Shown: one piece after another, positions 27,193 to 36,418 of the stretch
Layout of the letters: every line of letters begins with the position of its first letter
Position numbering within the stretch: position 1 is the stretch's first letter
From: CAVPDG01 sp963702535
Lineage (GTDB): Bacteria > Chloroflexota > Anaerolineae > Anaerolineales > UBA4823
Direction of reading: 5' to 3'
DNA length: 38,574 bases
Assembly (NCBI GenBank): GCA_963702535.1
Contig: CAVPDG010000001.1
Span: 1 to 38,574, forward strand
Notes under the pieces: generated by a model
Databases searched by the model: none
What the model was told of the DNA's origin: nothing
Seen by the model: the letters and a program-made list of their open reading frames with translations, nothing else
Position numbers and translations under genes: made by a program

Positions 27193-28850
27193 TCATGGCG
27201 TCGTCATACCTAATCCGATCTCTTCTGGTCCAACGTGCTTTGAGAGACCGTAGAACACCTGAAAATCACCGATTTTCGTTTCTTTCCATGATACACCAGC
27301 TCGCCTGAACTTGGTCCTCAAATATTCATCAAGCGCAGGATGATGGGTGGTAATAAAGGCAACTTTGTCCGCATGAGCCACCCTGTCATGATAGGGCTGG
27401 TAACGATTATCCCGGCTGGTGTAACGAAAATCCTGGTGGTAAGGCAGCGCGGGTACAAATACCAATTCTTCCTGTGAAAGAAATGCGAGTGGGTAGCTGA
27501 CCCAGTAATTGGTATAACCAACCCTCTCGTCATGCTCGTCTAGAAAGTTGATCAGAGCAGGTAGCGCACGTTGGTCAACCTGGGTGATTGGATTAAACTG
27601 GGTCGTAATCCCCGGCGGCATGGATGCAGCAGATTGTATGGTTCCAATCAAGTGATAAACGATCAAAAGGACCACCAGGCACCATACCCAATAACCGGCT
27701 CTGCGGGCAAATGCCAACAGCGTATCCGCGGCGATGAGAGTGAGCAGCATCGACATGGGTAAAAAATATCGCCCGGAAGGATCTGCTCCGAATGGGGTGA
27801 GAACAAATCCACCCACCAGGGTCAGCATAACCCAAAGGAGCAGCAAGCGATCATCTCCCCGGGCGTGGAGCGGTCTTCGGATTGAACGCATAGATCAGAA
27901 CAGCGATCCAAAAGAAAAGAATGAAAGGGAGCAGGGGTAAAGCAAGCCATTCAACACCCCAAGGGGGACGCAAACCAAAGATCACCGTCGAACCTAACAG
28001 CAAGAAGGCAACCAGGTGCTGGCGCGTCTGTGCAGCCCAGGATAAACCTTCTACCCCTGCAATTGCGCCGCCGCCCAGCTCTGCGATGGGACTGGTCAGC
28101 CCTTCTCTCACAACGTAAAGCCCCCAGGGAGCTGATCCAGCGAGCGCCCCGAGGATTGCCAGCGAGATCACGAGGTGAGATACCCTTTGCCAGCGAGGGG
28201 GTGTGTTCTGCCCGGATTGCCAAACCGCTACTAGCCAGGTAAAAGATCATGGGAATGCTGTAGACCAGGGTCAAGCCATTCGCCCAAAATCCCAGTCCGA
28301 TCAAGAAGCCGAACAACAACCATAGCAGGCTAGCGGGTTTATCCCCATCCCTACTCCTACGCAAGATCAGCAAACCCAGGATCAGGATCAAATTGCCGAT
28401 CAGTAGAGCTTCACCATACCCTCCCAGGCTGGCTGTTGTATACAGGGTCACATTGACCGTCGGGATGGCCAGCAGCCAGGCTGCGATTACACCGGGCTTC
28501 CACGAGCGGAAAACGAGTGAGCCTAACCAGGCTGTTGAAGCCATGATCAAGACATACAATACCACCTGGACGGCTCGGATCACCCAGACATGCGCGCCAA
28601 ATAGCACAAAACCGGCAGCAACCAGCCAGGCGTCCAGGCTGCCCATGTAAGCCTGCCCGTAGAAAAAGAGCGGTCTCTCGCCTTGCAGGATGTGCCGCGC
28701 CATGAGGGCGACGATCGCCTCATCGGCATTGAACGGAATGCTGCCAGCCACCAGCAACCAGATTTTAAGCAAGACAGCCAAAATGATTGCTGGAACGGCT
28801 AGCCAGAAATTTCGCCTCCCATCGACCTTTTCCGATATCCTGCCAGCCAA
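27193..28850 (-). CDS. GT39/PMT-like polytopic membrane protein (two frameshifts)
   Basis: Anchor FWLAVPAIILAVLLKIWLLV, then SIPFNADEAIVALMARHILQ with the Asp-Glu pair typical of PMT_2-type enzymes, and GERPLFFYGQAYMGSLDAWL, a motif recurrent in this protein type. The middle third is in a second frame (HLVISLAILGALAGSAPWGL, then LRPPWGVEWLALPLLPF) and the last third in a third (PFGADPSGRYFLPMSMLLTL to IGDFQVFYGLSKHVG). Joins are near 28175-28185 and in the G run opposite 27857-27860, where one added G gives PRPGGDDRLLLLW. The start is uncertain: TTG 28850 in frame, or ATG at 28896 if another indel exists. GRYFLPMSMLL resembles the conserved second substrate region of GT39 relatives. Confidence 0.72.
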
Positions 28851-28913
28851 GGTTTTGAGCTTCTCGTATTCCTGTTTCTGCAGTCGCTATATCCATTATC
28901 TTCAGACGGTGGC

Positions 28914-30141
28914 TCAACCCACGAAGAACCACAGCGTGTACAATGCCGAAGCGATCAAGAGCAGTGTCACGCTGGCAGATATGTAGAGCAATCGAAGGCG
29001 GATCGACCTGCTCAGTAACCAGTTTGCCAATACCACAAAAAGTGGGAATAGCCCCAGCACATAACGCGTAGCGGATTGGTACGGAGATACCAGGTCACTC
29101 TTCCAGGGCAGGAACGCCGCCAGGGTGACCGCGCAGTATATGAGCAATCCGGTTTGTGCTCGGAATTTTTTCTGCAGGATCATAGCGATGAACAAACACC
29201 CAAACAAGACGATTGAGATCAAGTCAGCCGCCAGGTGTGGATTCCGGGTTTCAAACAATTGTGTCAGTGCATGAAAAAAAGCCGAGAATGGATCTGCAAA
29301 TGTGATCTTTGAGAATTGTGAGTAAGAGGCAAATAGCCCGCCCTGATCTTGTTGCGTGCGCCACCCCATATAACCGAGCCATCCCACGGTGCTACCAGGA
29401 GCGAGAGCAGCGCGGCTGCACTGGCTTTGATGCCTCTCGACAGCAATATATCGAATAACATCATATGCCATTGGAAAGAGCAGCAAAATGCCCTGGGCAC
29501 GCGTCAGGCATGCCAGGCAAGCCAGGAGACCCGCAATCAGCCAGCGCTCTTCTTTCAAGCATAAAAAACAACCCAGGACAAAAGATAGGTAAAGTCCCTC
29601 AGAATACGGAGCAAAAAAGAAAAAACTCGTAGGGTAAATCGCCCATACGACAACAGACCATCTAGCCAGCTGGGGATCTTGCCAGGTATACCGTGTGAAG
29701 CGTTGGAACAAAACAAAAGCCAGGATTGCAAAAATTGTCGAGATCAGTAAACCGGCTACTTTAATATTCATTAAAGGCAAATACTTGCGCTATGCGCACA
29801 AACCAGGGATACAGCGGAAAAAAGTTCATGTTACCGGGTTCTAACTGCACATACCCATACTTAGCGATCGCCAGGAAATGGGCTGCATCCCAATGTACCC
29901 AGGCATCGGTAAGCATCCTTCCCAGTAAGGTCGGTTCAGCCGGCACCCCGGAATAAGCGCCGCGTATCCATGCCCAATTCTTTTCGAGGTTGAAATAGGG
30001 ATCGATCAAGACCCGCGCCCAAACCAGGGCGACCCATAGGCTGAGCGCCATTCGCAAACCAAGCCCCAGGACAATGGGGAACGCGATTTCAGATCCCAAA
30101 ATCCGGGATAGCGATATTTGCCTTTCAATATTGCGAACCAT
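28914..30141 (-). CDS. PIG-V-like mannosyltransferase (about three frameshifts)
   Basis: Related to the PIG-V (GT76) family of GPI mannosyltransferases, whose bacterial homologues are uncharacterised. Marks: TDAWVHWDAAHFLAIAKYGY (the W-D-x-x-x-[FY] catalytic loop), NMNFFPLYPWFVRIAQVF, and AIYPTSFFFFAPYSEGLYLS with the PTSFFF-Y-SE motif. Later ACLTRAQGILLLFP matches the family's T-R-x-x-G segment. A join near 29770 links the N-terminal and middle parts. Between about 29390 and 29450 a neighbouring frame reads better (LLSRGIKASAAALLSLLVAP) and then the original frame resumes at GWLGYMGWRTQQ, so two compensating indels are likely. Start ATG 30141 (MVRNIERQ); TTG 30165 is also possible. Confidence 0.75.
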
Positions 30142-30216
30142 AACAGCCAATCCGGCTACGTGCAAAATATTTGATCGCTTATAATTTTTATCGAGCGCTG
30201 ATCGCTAATAGACTAG

Positions 30217-31882
30217 ATGAGCAAAGCAGGTACCGCAGGAAATAGCGACATAACGGCTGGAAGAAGATACCAGGCAATTCTCATCCTGGTATTGTTTCTA
30301 TTCGCCTTTTCAATCAGAATCCTCCCTGGTCCTCGCACCATCGATGACTCTTTCATCACTTTTCGATATGCCCGTAATATTTTAGCGGGTAATGGATTCG
30401 TATACAACCCTGGCGAGCACGTTTTAGGCACCACAACCCCCCTCTATACATTTCTGTTAACTGGCTTGGGGGGCTTCTTTGGCGGCGTCGCTGCCCCTTT
30501 TCCCATGCTCGCCTGGCTGGTCAATGCGCTTGCAGATGGAGTAACCTGCGTTCTACTTTATCTGATTGGAAAAGCTCTGAAAGCGCCGCTCCCAGGCATC
30601 GGCGCCGCGCTCGCCTGGGCAGTCGCCCCATTCAGTGTTACTTTTGCTATCGGCGGTCTCGAGACAAGCGTCTTTGTGTTGCTCATGGTCTCGATCTTCT
30701 ATGCGTACCTGAATAGCCTCTATCGCTGGGCTGCATTCCTATCAGCCCTGGCTTGATGACCAGACCCGATGCATTGCTCTTCCTGGTACCTTTGGCAGCC
30801 GACCGTTGTTGGACAATCTTCCGCGGCAAGCCCAACCGGCATCACAGCACGGTTGCAGTGCAAGCGCCACTCCAGGGTACAACACGCTGGCGCCGGCATT
30901 GCCGGGGAAGGTTTGGCTTTCGCTATTCCGCTAGGGATCTGGCTTGTATTTGCAACGGTCTACTTTGGCAGCCCAATTCCCCACTCGATCGCCGCCAAGA
31001 GCCTGGTCTATCGCTTACCGCCAGATGCCGCCTTTGTCCGGCTGCTTCAGCACTACACCACACCCCTACTGGAACACCTGACTTTTGGCACAACCTGGAT
31101 AGCTGTCGGGCTGGTGCTGGTCCCGTTCTTGTTCCTGGTAGGCGCATTGCGCATCTTGAAGGTCACTATCACGCGCCTGGCCCTTCCTCATCTACCCCTG
31201 GTTGTACTTTGCTGCTTATTCTCTTGCAAATCCTTTGATCTTTCGCTGGTATCTCACGCCTCCCTTACCCATCCTGATCCTGACGATGCTGATCGGGATG
31301 GATGGTCTTCTCTTATCTTTCAAATCCTTCGCCAGCCGGCGTGCACCGGAGAAAAGATCTGCTGGCATCAAGATCATCTTTACTGCCGTCACGATCATCC
31401 TGGTTGTGCTGGCGCCGGTTCTTCTTTCGCTCCGCGGATGGGTGGTAAAGCCAGATCACGGCTTGACCCGCCCAGCGCCGGAAATGGCATGGTACCAGCT
31501 CGAAATCCTCTACCGCCAGGCGGCATCCCGGCTCAATCCAGAGATCGCCGGTCATGCGGGGGAGACCACCATCGCAGCGGGGGATGTTGGCGTGTTAGGC
31601 TATTTCACAGGCGCGCGGATTTTAGACACCGTTGGCTTGAATTCCCCCCAATCACTGCGCTATTACCCGCTTGATCCAGCCTACTACGAGATCAATTACG
31701 CCATCCCCCCTGACCTGATCCTGGATAACTCGCCCGATTATGTGGTTATTCTGGAAGTATATGGGCGGCGAGGATTATTGAAAGACCCGCGTTTTCAAGA
31801 AAGCTACCAGCTGGTTGAGAAGATACCCACTGACATCTACGGTAGCGACGGGATGTTGATATTCAAACGGGTCGTTCAATAA
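30217..31882 (+). CDS. GT-C-like polytopic membrane protein, paralogue of 13862-15331 (three frameshifts)
   Basis: The only plus-strand member of the island. First loop: RTIDDSFITFRYARNILAGN, GFVYNPGEHVLGTTTPLYTF, alignable by eye with the loop of the 13862-15331 gene (Asp-Asp, Y-A-R-N, S/T-T-x-P-L). Middle: LGIWLVFATVYFGSPIPHSI, a conserved F-G-S-P-x-P-x-S segment. C-terminal soluble part: IAAGDVGVLGYFTGARILDT, VGLNSP, and YVVILEVYG. Joins near 30750 (restoring ALGLMTRPDALL), 30870-30905 and 31195. It diverges from the PIG-V-like gene across 75 bp with a TATAAT at 30180-30185; no clear -35 or ribosome-binding site is seen. Activity is inferred only. Confidence 0.7.
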
Positions 31883-31897
31883 AAGGGATGTTAAACA

Positions 31898-31929
31898 AAC
31901 TGAGCAGGCGCTCGATTGCCTGCTCAGTT
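31898..31929. terminator. Bidirectional terminator between convergent genes
   Basis: AACTGAGCAGGC (31898-31909) and GCCTGCTCAGTT (31918-31929) form a perfect 12-bp stem with an 8-base loop, between the stops of the membrane protein (plus) and rpoD (minus). Downstream on plus is GTTCTTCTG, on minus GTTTAA, so both strands have a T-containing run. Confidence 0.75.
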
Positions 31930-31942
31930 GTTCTTCTGCTGT

Positions 31943-33154
31943 TTAGCCCAGATACTCGCGCAGCTTCCTGCGGATTGCCGGGTGGCGTAAGCGGCTCAGG
32001 GCTTGCGCTTCGATCTGGCGCACGCGCTCGCGCGTCACACCCATCTTGCGCCCCACTTCTTCAAGTGTATAAGCCTGACCATCCAATAATCCGTAGCGCA
32101 ATTGTAAAATGCGCACCTCACGTGGGGGCAAGCCGTTCAAGACGCTGTCCAGATGCTCGCGCAGTAAATTATAGGTGGCAGTCTCATCCGGGGCAGCCAC
32201 TTCCTCGTCCTGGATGAAATCACCTAAAACCGAGTCTTCCTCATCATCCGTCGGAGTTTCGAGTGAAAGCGGCCGCCGCGCGACCTGGATCATATTTTCG
32301 ACTTTTTGTGGGGTCACATCCAGCGCGCCCGCCAGCTCCTCAACGGAAGGGTCCCTTCCGAGGCGCTGGGTGAGCTGGTGCTGCACGCGCAACAACTTGT
32401 TAATCTGATCGCCCATATGGACGGGGACACGGATCGTCCGTCCCTGATCGGCGATGGCGCGCGTCACTGCCTGCCGGATCCACCAGGTCGCATACGTGCT
32501 GAATTTATGCCCGCGGCGGTAATCGAACTTCTTCGCCGCCCGGATCAGTCCAATATTCCCCTCCTGGATGAGGTCCAGGAACGGCACTCCGCGCCCCATG
32601 TACTTCTTGGCGACGCTGATCACGAGGCGCGAGTTGGCGGTGATTAAATGCTCACGCGCCGCCCAGCCGTCCTCGATTAATTTCTGCAGCTCCATGCGCC
32701 GGCGAGGGTTGACATTCCCGCGGGCAAGCTCCTCGCGCGCCAGGCGTCCTCGCTCGATGCGCTGGGCGAGCTCGACCTCCTCCTCAGCCGTCAACAGCGG
32801 GACGCGTCCCACCTCTTTCAAATATAGCCCGATCGTATCGTCAGTATCGATATTGGCCAGGTAGTTATCATCCACCGAGAGATCAGGCGGCTCCTCTTCG
32901 ACTTCCTCCTCAGCCAGCTCTTCCTCGCTCGGTCCACGTGGGATGCTTTCCTCCATCACCGCAATCCCCGCGCTGATCAAAGCAGCAAAGGCTTCTTCTA
33001 GCTGGTCGACGTCTTGCTCCGCTTCGGGAAAAAAGCTCAGGATATCGTCAATCGTAACGTAGGATTTTTGCCTGCCTAACTCAATAAGCCTGGCAACGGC
33101 AGGGTGATCATCCTCATGATCCTCAATCGCACTCAACAAATCTTCATCTATCAT
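31943..33154 (-). CDS. rpoD: Primary sigma factor RpoD/SigA
   Basis: 403-residue sigma-70 group 1 factor; short compared with E. coli because the long insert of region 1 is absent. N-terminus (1-75) resembles region 1.1, followed by a highly acidic linker (EEELAEEEVEEEPPDLSVDD). Region 1.2: DTIGLYLKEVGRVPLLTAEE. Region 2: ANSRLVISVAKKYMGRGVPF, LDLIQEGNIGLIRAAKKFDY, then RRGHKFSTYATWWIRQAVTR (regions 2.3-2.4) and GRTIRVPVHM. Region 3: LLRVQHQLTQRLGRDPSVEE. Region 4: LPPREVRILQLRYGLLDGQA, TLEEVGRKMGVTRERVRQIE and LRHPAIRRKLREYLG. All core and promoter-binding features are present. Transcribed from the promoter at 33437-33466 with a long leader. Confidence 0.97.
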   Translation of the reverse strand: MIDEDLLSAIEDHEDDHPAVARLIELGRQKSYVTIDDILSFFPEAEQDVDQLEEAFAALISAGIAVMEESIPRGPSEEELAEEEVEEEPPDLSVDDNYLANIDTDDTIGLYLKEVGRVPLLTAEEEVELAQRIERGRLAREELARGNVNPRRRMELQKLIEDGWAAREHLITANSRLVISVAKKYMGRGVPFLDLIQEGNIGLIRAAKKFDYRRGHKFSTYATWWIRQAVTRAIADQGRTIRVPVHMGDQINKLLRVQHQLTQRLGRDPSVEELAGALDVTPQKVENMIQVARRPLSLETPTDDEEDSVLGDFIQDEEVAAPDETATYNLLREHLDSVLNGLPPREVRILQLRYGLLDGQAYTLEEVGRKMGVTRERVRQIEAQALSRLRHPAIRRKLREYLG

Positions 33155-33436
33155 TTATTCTCCACTCGTCATCAGCCTGTAAGCTCTTTGGTTTTTGCTC
33201 TTTCGCGTTCATCAGGGCTGATCGCTCGGGGTCAGGTCCAATCCGTAAAGATAGGGTATCTCCCAAACTCTATTCAGAATACACTTTTTTTCTCTCAAAA
33301 TCAATACCCAATCTTCGAAATATTGCCTAAAAACAATTCCCCAACACAACAAAAAGCACGCCAGCCTTCTTCAGGCAGCAGTGCTTATCACGCGTGTGGG
33401 GCAGAGACGCCCTCTGCCCACAACTTCCTGAGAAAG
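33155..33436 (-). other. rpoD 5' leader (about 275 nt) with hairpin
   Basis: The likely transcript start near 33430 leaves an unusually long untranslated leader. Near its 5' end an imperfect inverted repeat, TGTGGGGCAGAG / CTCTGCCCACA (about 33395-33422, one bulged G), could form a stable hairpin. The rest holds an A/T-rich stretch and no convincing small ORF or known riboswitch that I can recognise. Role unknown. Confidence 0.4.
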
Positions 33437-33466
33437 ACTATACATTAATTAATTAACCAGAGTCAA
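33437..33466 (-). promoter_or_regulatory. rpoD promoter
   Basis: Minus-strand TTGACT (33461-33466) and TATAGT (33437-33442) with an 18-bp AT-rich spacer containing TTAATTAATTAA. Five of six consensus bases in each box. It is the only strong promoter-like pair upstream of rpoD. Confidence 0.7.
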
Positions 33467-33534
33467 GTTAATTACCAACTTCTAATTAAACGCTAATGTT
33501 TGGTAACACAGTAACATCTGGAATTTTACGCTGC

Positions 33535-33563
33535 TTGACACAATTGGCAGCCGCACGTAAAAT
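33535..33563 (+). promoter_or_regulatory. hppA promoter, divergent from rpoD promoter
   Basis: A perfect TTGACA (33535-33540), a 17-bp spacer and TAAAAT (33558-33563). The two divergent promoters are separated by about 70 bp holding the inverted repeat TTAATTA (33468-33474) / TAATTAA (33483-33489). A further TATAAT at 33712-33717 lacks a good -35 box. Confidence 0.7.
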
Positions 33564-33816
33564 CTAACGGACAGAATTATTAATACTTACTCATCCAAGG
33601 ATTTCACGGGGAAGGGCGGAAGCCTACCCACACTTGATCTGGCTCAATCGGTTTATCGAGCATCATTTCCTTAGACATTCTTATCTCCGGAATGACTGGA
33701 GGTGTTTGCGGTATAATATCGGCTTGTGTCAAAAAGCACGATCGTGGTTGACTGAAAGCCAGCCATCTACAGTAAGAAATCTGTTATCTCAAACATCGTG
33801 GAGGTGTATTGTATGT
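33564..33816 (+). other. hppA 5' leader (about 245 nt), no gene seen
   Basis: Untranslated stretch between the promoter and the hppA start. In-frame codons upstream of 33817 (from 33634) do not resemble the protein family. Possible short stems are GCTCAAT/ATCGAGC (about 33639-33660) and CTCC/GGAG around 33685-33701. A GGAGG at 33800-33804 lies 12 bases before the start used. No match to a riboswitch class that I know. Confidence 0.4.
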
Positions 33817-36199
33817 ATGGACTTGAGTACTTTTGAACAAATTGCGATCTGGACAGTCCTGGGTATTGCCATCCTCGGCTTGCTCTACGCCATCTTCCTG
33901 CGCAGCCAGATCCTCAGGGAAGATAAGGGCACCGACAAGATGCAGAAGGTATGGAATGCGATCAAGGATGGAGCAGACGCATACCTGAAGCGCCAACTCA
34001 GGTCGATCTTGCCCTTGATTGCTCTATTAACTCTGGCGCTATTTGCCTCGGTTTATATCGTCAAACCCACTCCAGAAGCGTCCGAATGGTATTGCATGGC
34101 GTTCAAAGGCGTCCCACGTGAAGCCGCAGCAGCCTGCGCCAAAACCCTCACACCTGCTCAGAACCAGCAATTGAGTACCCTGGTTGGACTCGGTCGGGCT
34201 CTGGCATTCGTCATGGGAGCAACCTTCTCTCTCATGGTGGGTCAAATCGGCATGCGCATGGCTGTGCAGGGAAACGTACGCGTTGCCTCCGCCGCCCGGC
34301 GCTCCTTTGGCGACTCATTACGGATTGGCTACCGGACCGGGACAATCACCGGTATGCTGACCGATGGCTTAGGTCTGTTTGGTGGAACAATCATCTTCAT
34401 CATCTTTGGCATTGCCGCACCGGATGTGCTTCTCGGCTTTGGCTTCGGAGGTACACTGCTGGCGCTCTTCATGCGCGTGGGAGGCGGCATCTTTACCAAA
34501 GCCGCGGATGTCGGCGCGGATCTTGTCGGCAAGGTTGAAGCCGGCATCCCTGAAGATGACCCACGCAATCCTGCGGTTATCGCCGATCTCGTGGGCGACA
34601 ACGTGGGTGACTGCGCAGGCATGGCAGCAGACATCTTTGAGTCATACGAAGTCACGATTGTCTCCAGCCTGATCCTTGGCGTAGCGCTGTATACCATGAC
34701 CGATCGCCTCGAATGGGTGATCTTCCCCCTGCTCGTGCGGGGTGTCGGCGTGCTGGCATCCATCATCGGCACCTACCTGGTCAAGGGCGGTTCTGGAAAG
34801 AGCGGCGATGCGATGAAAGCCATCTTCACCGGCTTCCTTTCATCGGCTGGCATCTCTGTCGTCATGTTCGGTCTGGTCGCGCTGGTCTACATGCGTGGTG
34901 TCGATGGCGGATGGTGGCGACCCTTCCTGGCAACTGCTGTGGGTGTTCTATTGGCGATCTTGATCGACCGCCTGACCGATTACTTTACCGGCACACACAA
35001 CACACCGGTAAAGGAAATCAAGAAATCCGCAGAGACCGGACCAGCCACAATCATCCTGAGCGGTATTTCTGCCGGCTTCGAATCATCGGTCTGGTCAGTC
35101 CTGGTTATTGCGGCAACGATTTTCGCCTCTATCCTCATCTTCGGTGGGATCTCCGGCGAGGCGGCGTTACAATTTACATACATCCTTTACGGCGTGGCTC
35201 TGACCGGTATCGGCATGCTCACGCTTACCGGGAACAATGTTGCCATGGACTCCTTCGGGCCGATCGCGGATAACGCTAACGGCATTGGAGAGATGGCATG
35301 GCAGGATATGCGAGATCCGGAAACGGAATGCAGCCCGCCAGATCTTGGCTGACCTGGATGGCGTTGGCAATACAACCAAAGCAATCACCAAGGGCATCGC
35401 CATCGGCTCGGCAGTTATCGCAGCCGTATCCTTGTTTGGCTCCTTTATCACAGACGTCAGCCGGGTCGATACGACCGCGCTCGCCAATGGCATCCGTGTC
35501 TCCATGCCGGTTGTTTTTGTCGGTATGCTGATCGGCGGCGCCGTGCCCTGGTTGTTCTCGTCCTTCTCTATCCAGGCAGTTAGCCGGGCGGCATCGCTCA
35601 TCATTCTCGAAGCACGCCGCCAGTTCAAGCTGGGCGTGCTGGAAGGCAAAGTTGAGCCAGATTACCGGCAAGCCGTCGGTATTGCTACAGCCGCTGCCCA
35701 AAAAGAGTTGATACCCCTGGCGTTATTAGGCGTCCTGACTCCGATCATCGTCGGGATGGTGCTGCAAGTAGAAGCGCTGGGCGGGTTCCTGGCAGGGATC
35801 ATCCTCTCCGGGCAGTTGCTGGCTGTCTTCTTGAATAACGCAGGCGGCGCCTGGGATAACTCGAAGAAACTGATCGAAGACGAGCCCCGAGATCCTGCCA
35901 ATAACCTGGGCAAAGGTTCCGAGCGGCACAAAGCTGCCGTAGTCAGCGATACGGTCGGAGATCCCTTCAAAGATACCGCTGGTCCGGCGCTTAATCCCAT
36001 GATCAAGGTGGTAAATCTGGTCGCATTGATCATAGCGCCTATCGTTGTCGCCTACAAGGACCTCTCCTGGATCGGCTGGGCGATCGTCCTGCTGCTCGTT
36101 GGTGTCCTGGTCTGGGCAATCCTGCAGAGCAAGAAAACTGCGCCCGAAATCAAAAAATCGGCTGAATACATCCTCAGGCGATTAACACGAGCTCGGTAG
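33817..36199 (+). CDS. hppA: Membrane-bound proton-pumping pyrophosphatase (one frameshift)
   Basis: Couples pyrophosphate hydrolysis to ion pumping. ATG 33817 begins MDLSTFEQIAIWTVLGIAIL. All catalytic motifs are present: DVGADLVGKVEAGIPEDDPR (231-250), NPAVIADLVGDNVGDCAGMA, and the C-terminal AWDNSKKLIED and DTVGDPFKDTAGPALNPMIK. The segment GNTTKAITKG has Lys where K+-dependent enzymes have Ala (GNTTAA), so it should be of the K+-independent, H+-pumping class. A loop of ~45 residues after the second helix (KPTPEASEWYCMAFKGVPRE) with three Cys is not usual. The gene is split near 35320-35330, between RDPET and NAARQILADLDGVGNTT; one surplus base explains it. About 790 residues in all. A terminator follows. 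Confidence 0.93.
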
Positions 36200-36212
36200 A
36201 GTTTCGACGAAA

Positions 36213-36250
36213 CTGCTCCCGGCAGCCTGGCTGCTGGGAGCAGCTCTTTA
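36213..36250 (+). terminator. Rho-independent terminator of hppA
   Basis: CTGCTCCCGGCAG (36213-36225), loop CCTGG, CTGCTGGGAGCAG (36231-36243): a 13-bp stem with one G-U pair, followed by CTCTTTAA. It begins 13 bp beyond the hppA stop. Confidence 0.75.
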
Positions 36251-36418
36251 ACCCAATAAACTTACGATTTTGTATCACGCGTTCGTAAATCCTTGCAACT
36301 TGACCAAGAATAAGGCATACTAGATGCAACTGGTGAATGATAGGATGGTAATTCACGTCTTTGGATTCCAAAAATATTACCCGCATCGTTTGATGCTCAA
36401 GTTTAAGGGAGTGTTGAT

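Noticed and set aside
13862..31882. Reading the membrane-protein island as a decaying pseudogene cluster
   Set aside because: Indels are single bases, many in homopolymers, gene overlaps are preserved once repaired, and the same kind of error occurs in hppA and comF; error is the simpler explanation, though reads are needed to be sure.
33564..33816. Known riboswitch (e.g. fluoride, preQ1, tetrahydrofolate) in the hppA leader
   Set aside because: I could not match the conserved core of any of these by eye.
33634..33816. N-terminal extension of the pyrophosphatase from the upstream in-frame start
   Set aside because: The extra ~61 residues are Arg/Trp/Cys-rich and unlike the family; homology and the GGAGG point to a start at or near 33817.
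34713..35273. 186-codon open frame on the plus strand within hppA
   Set aside because: Same strand but out of frame with hppA, whose catalytic and membrane segments are continuous there.
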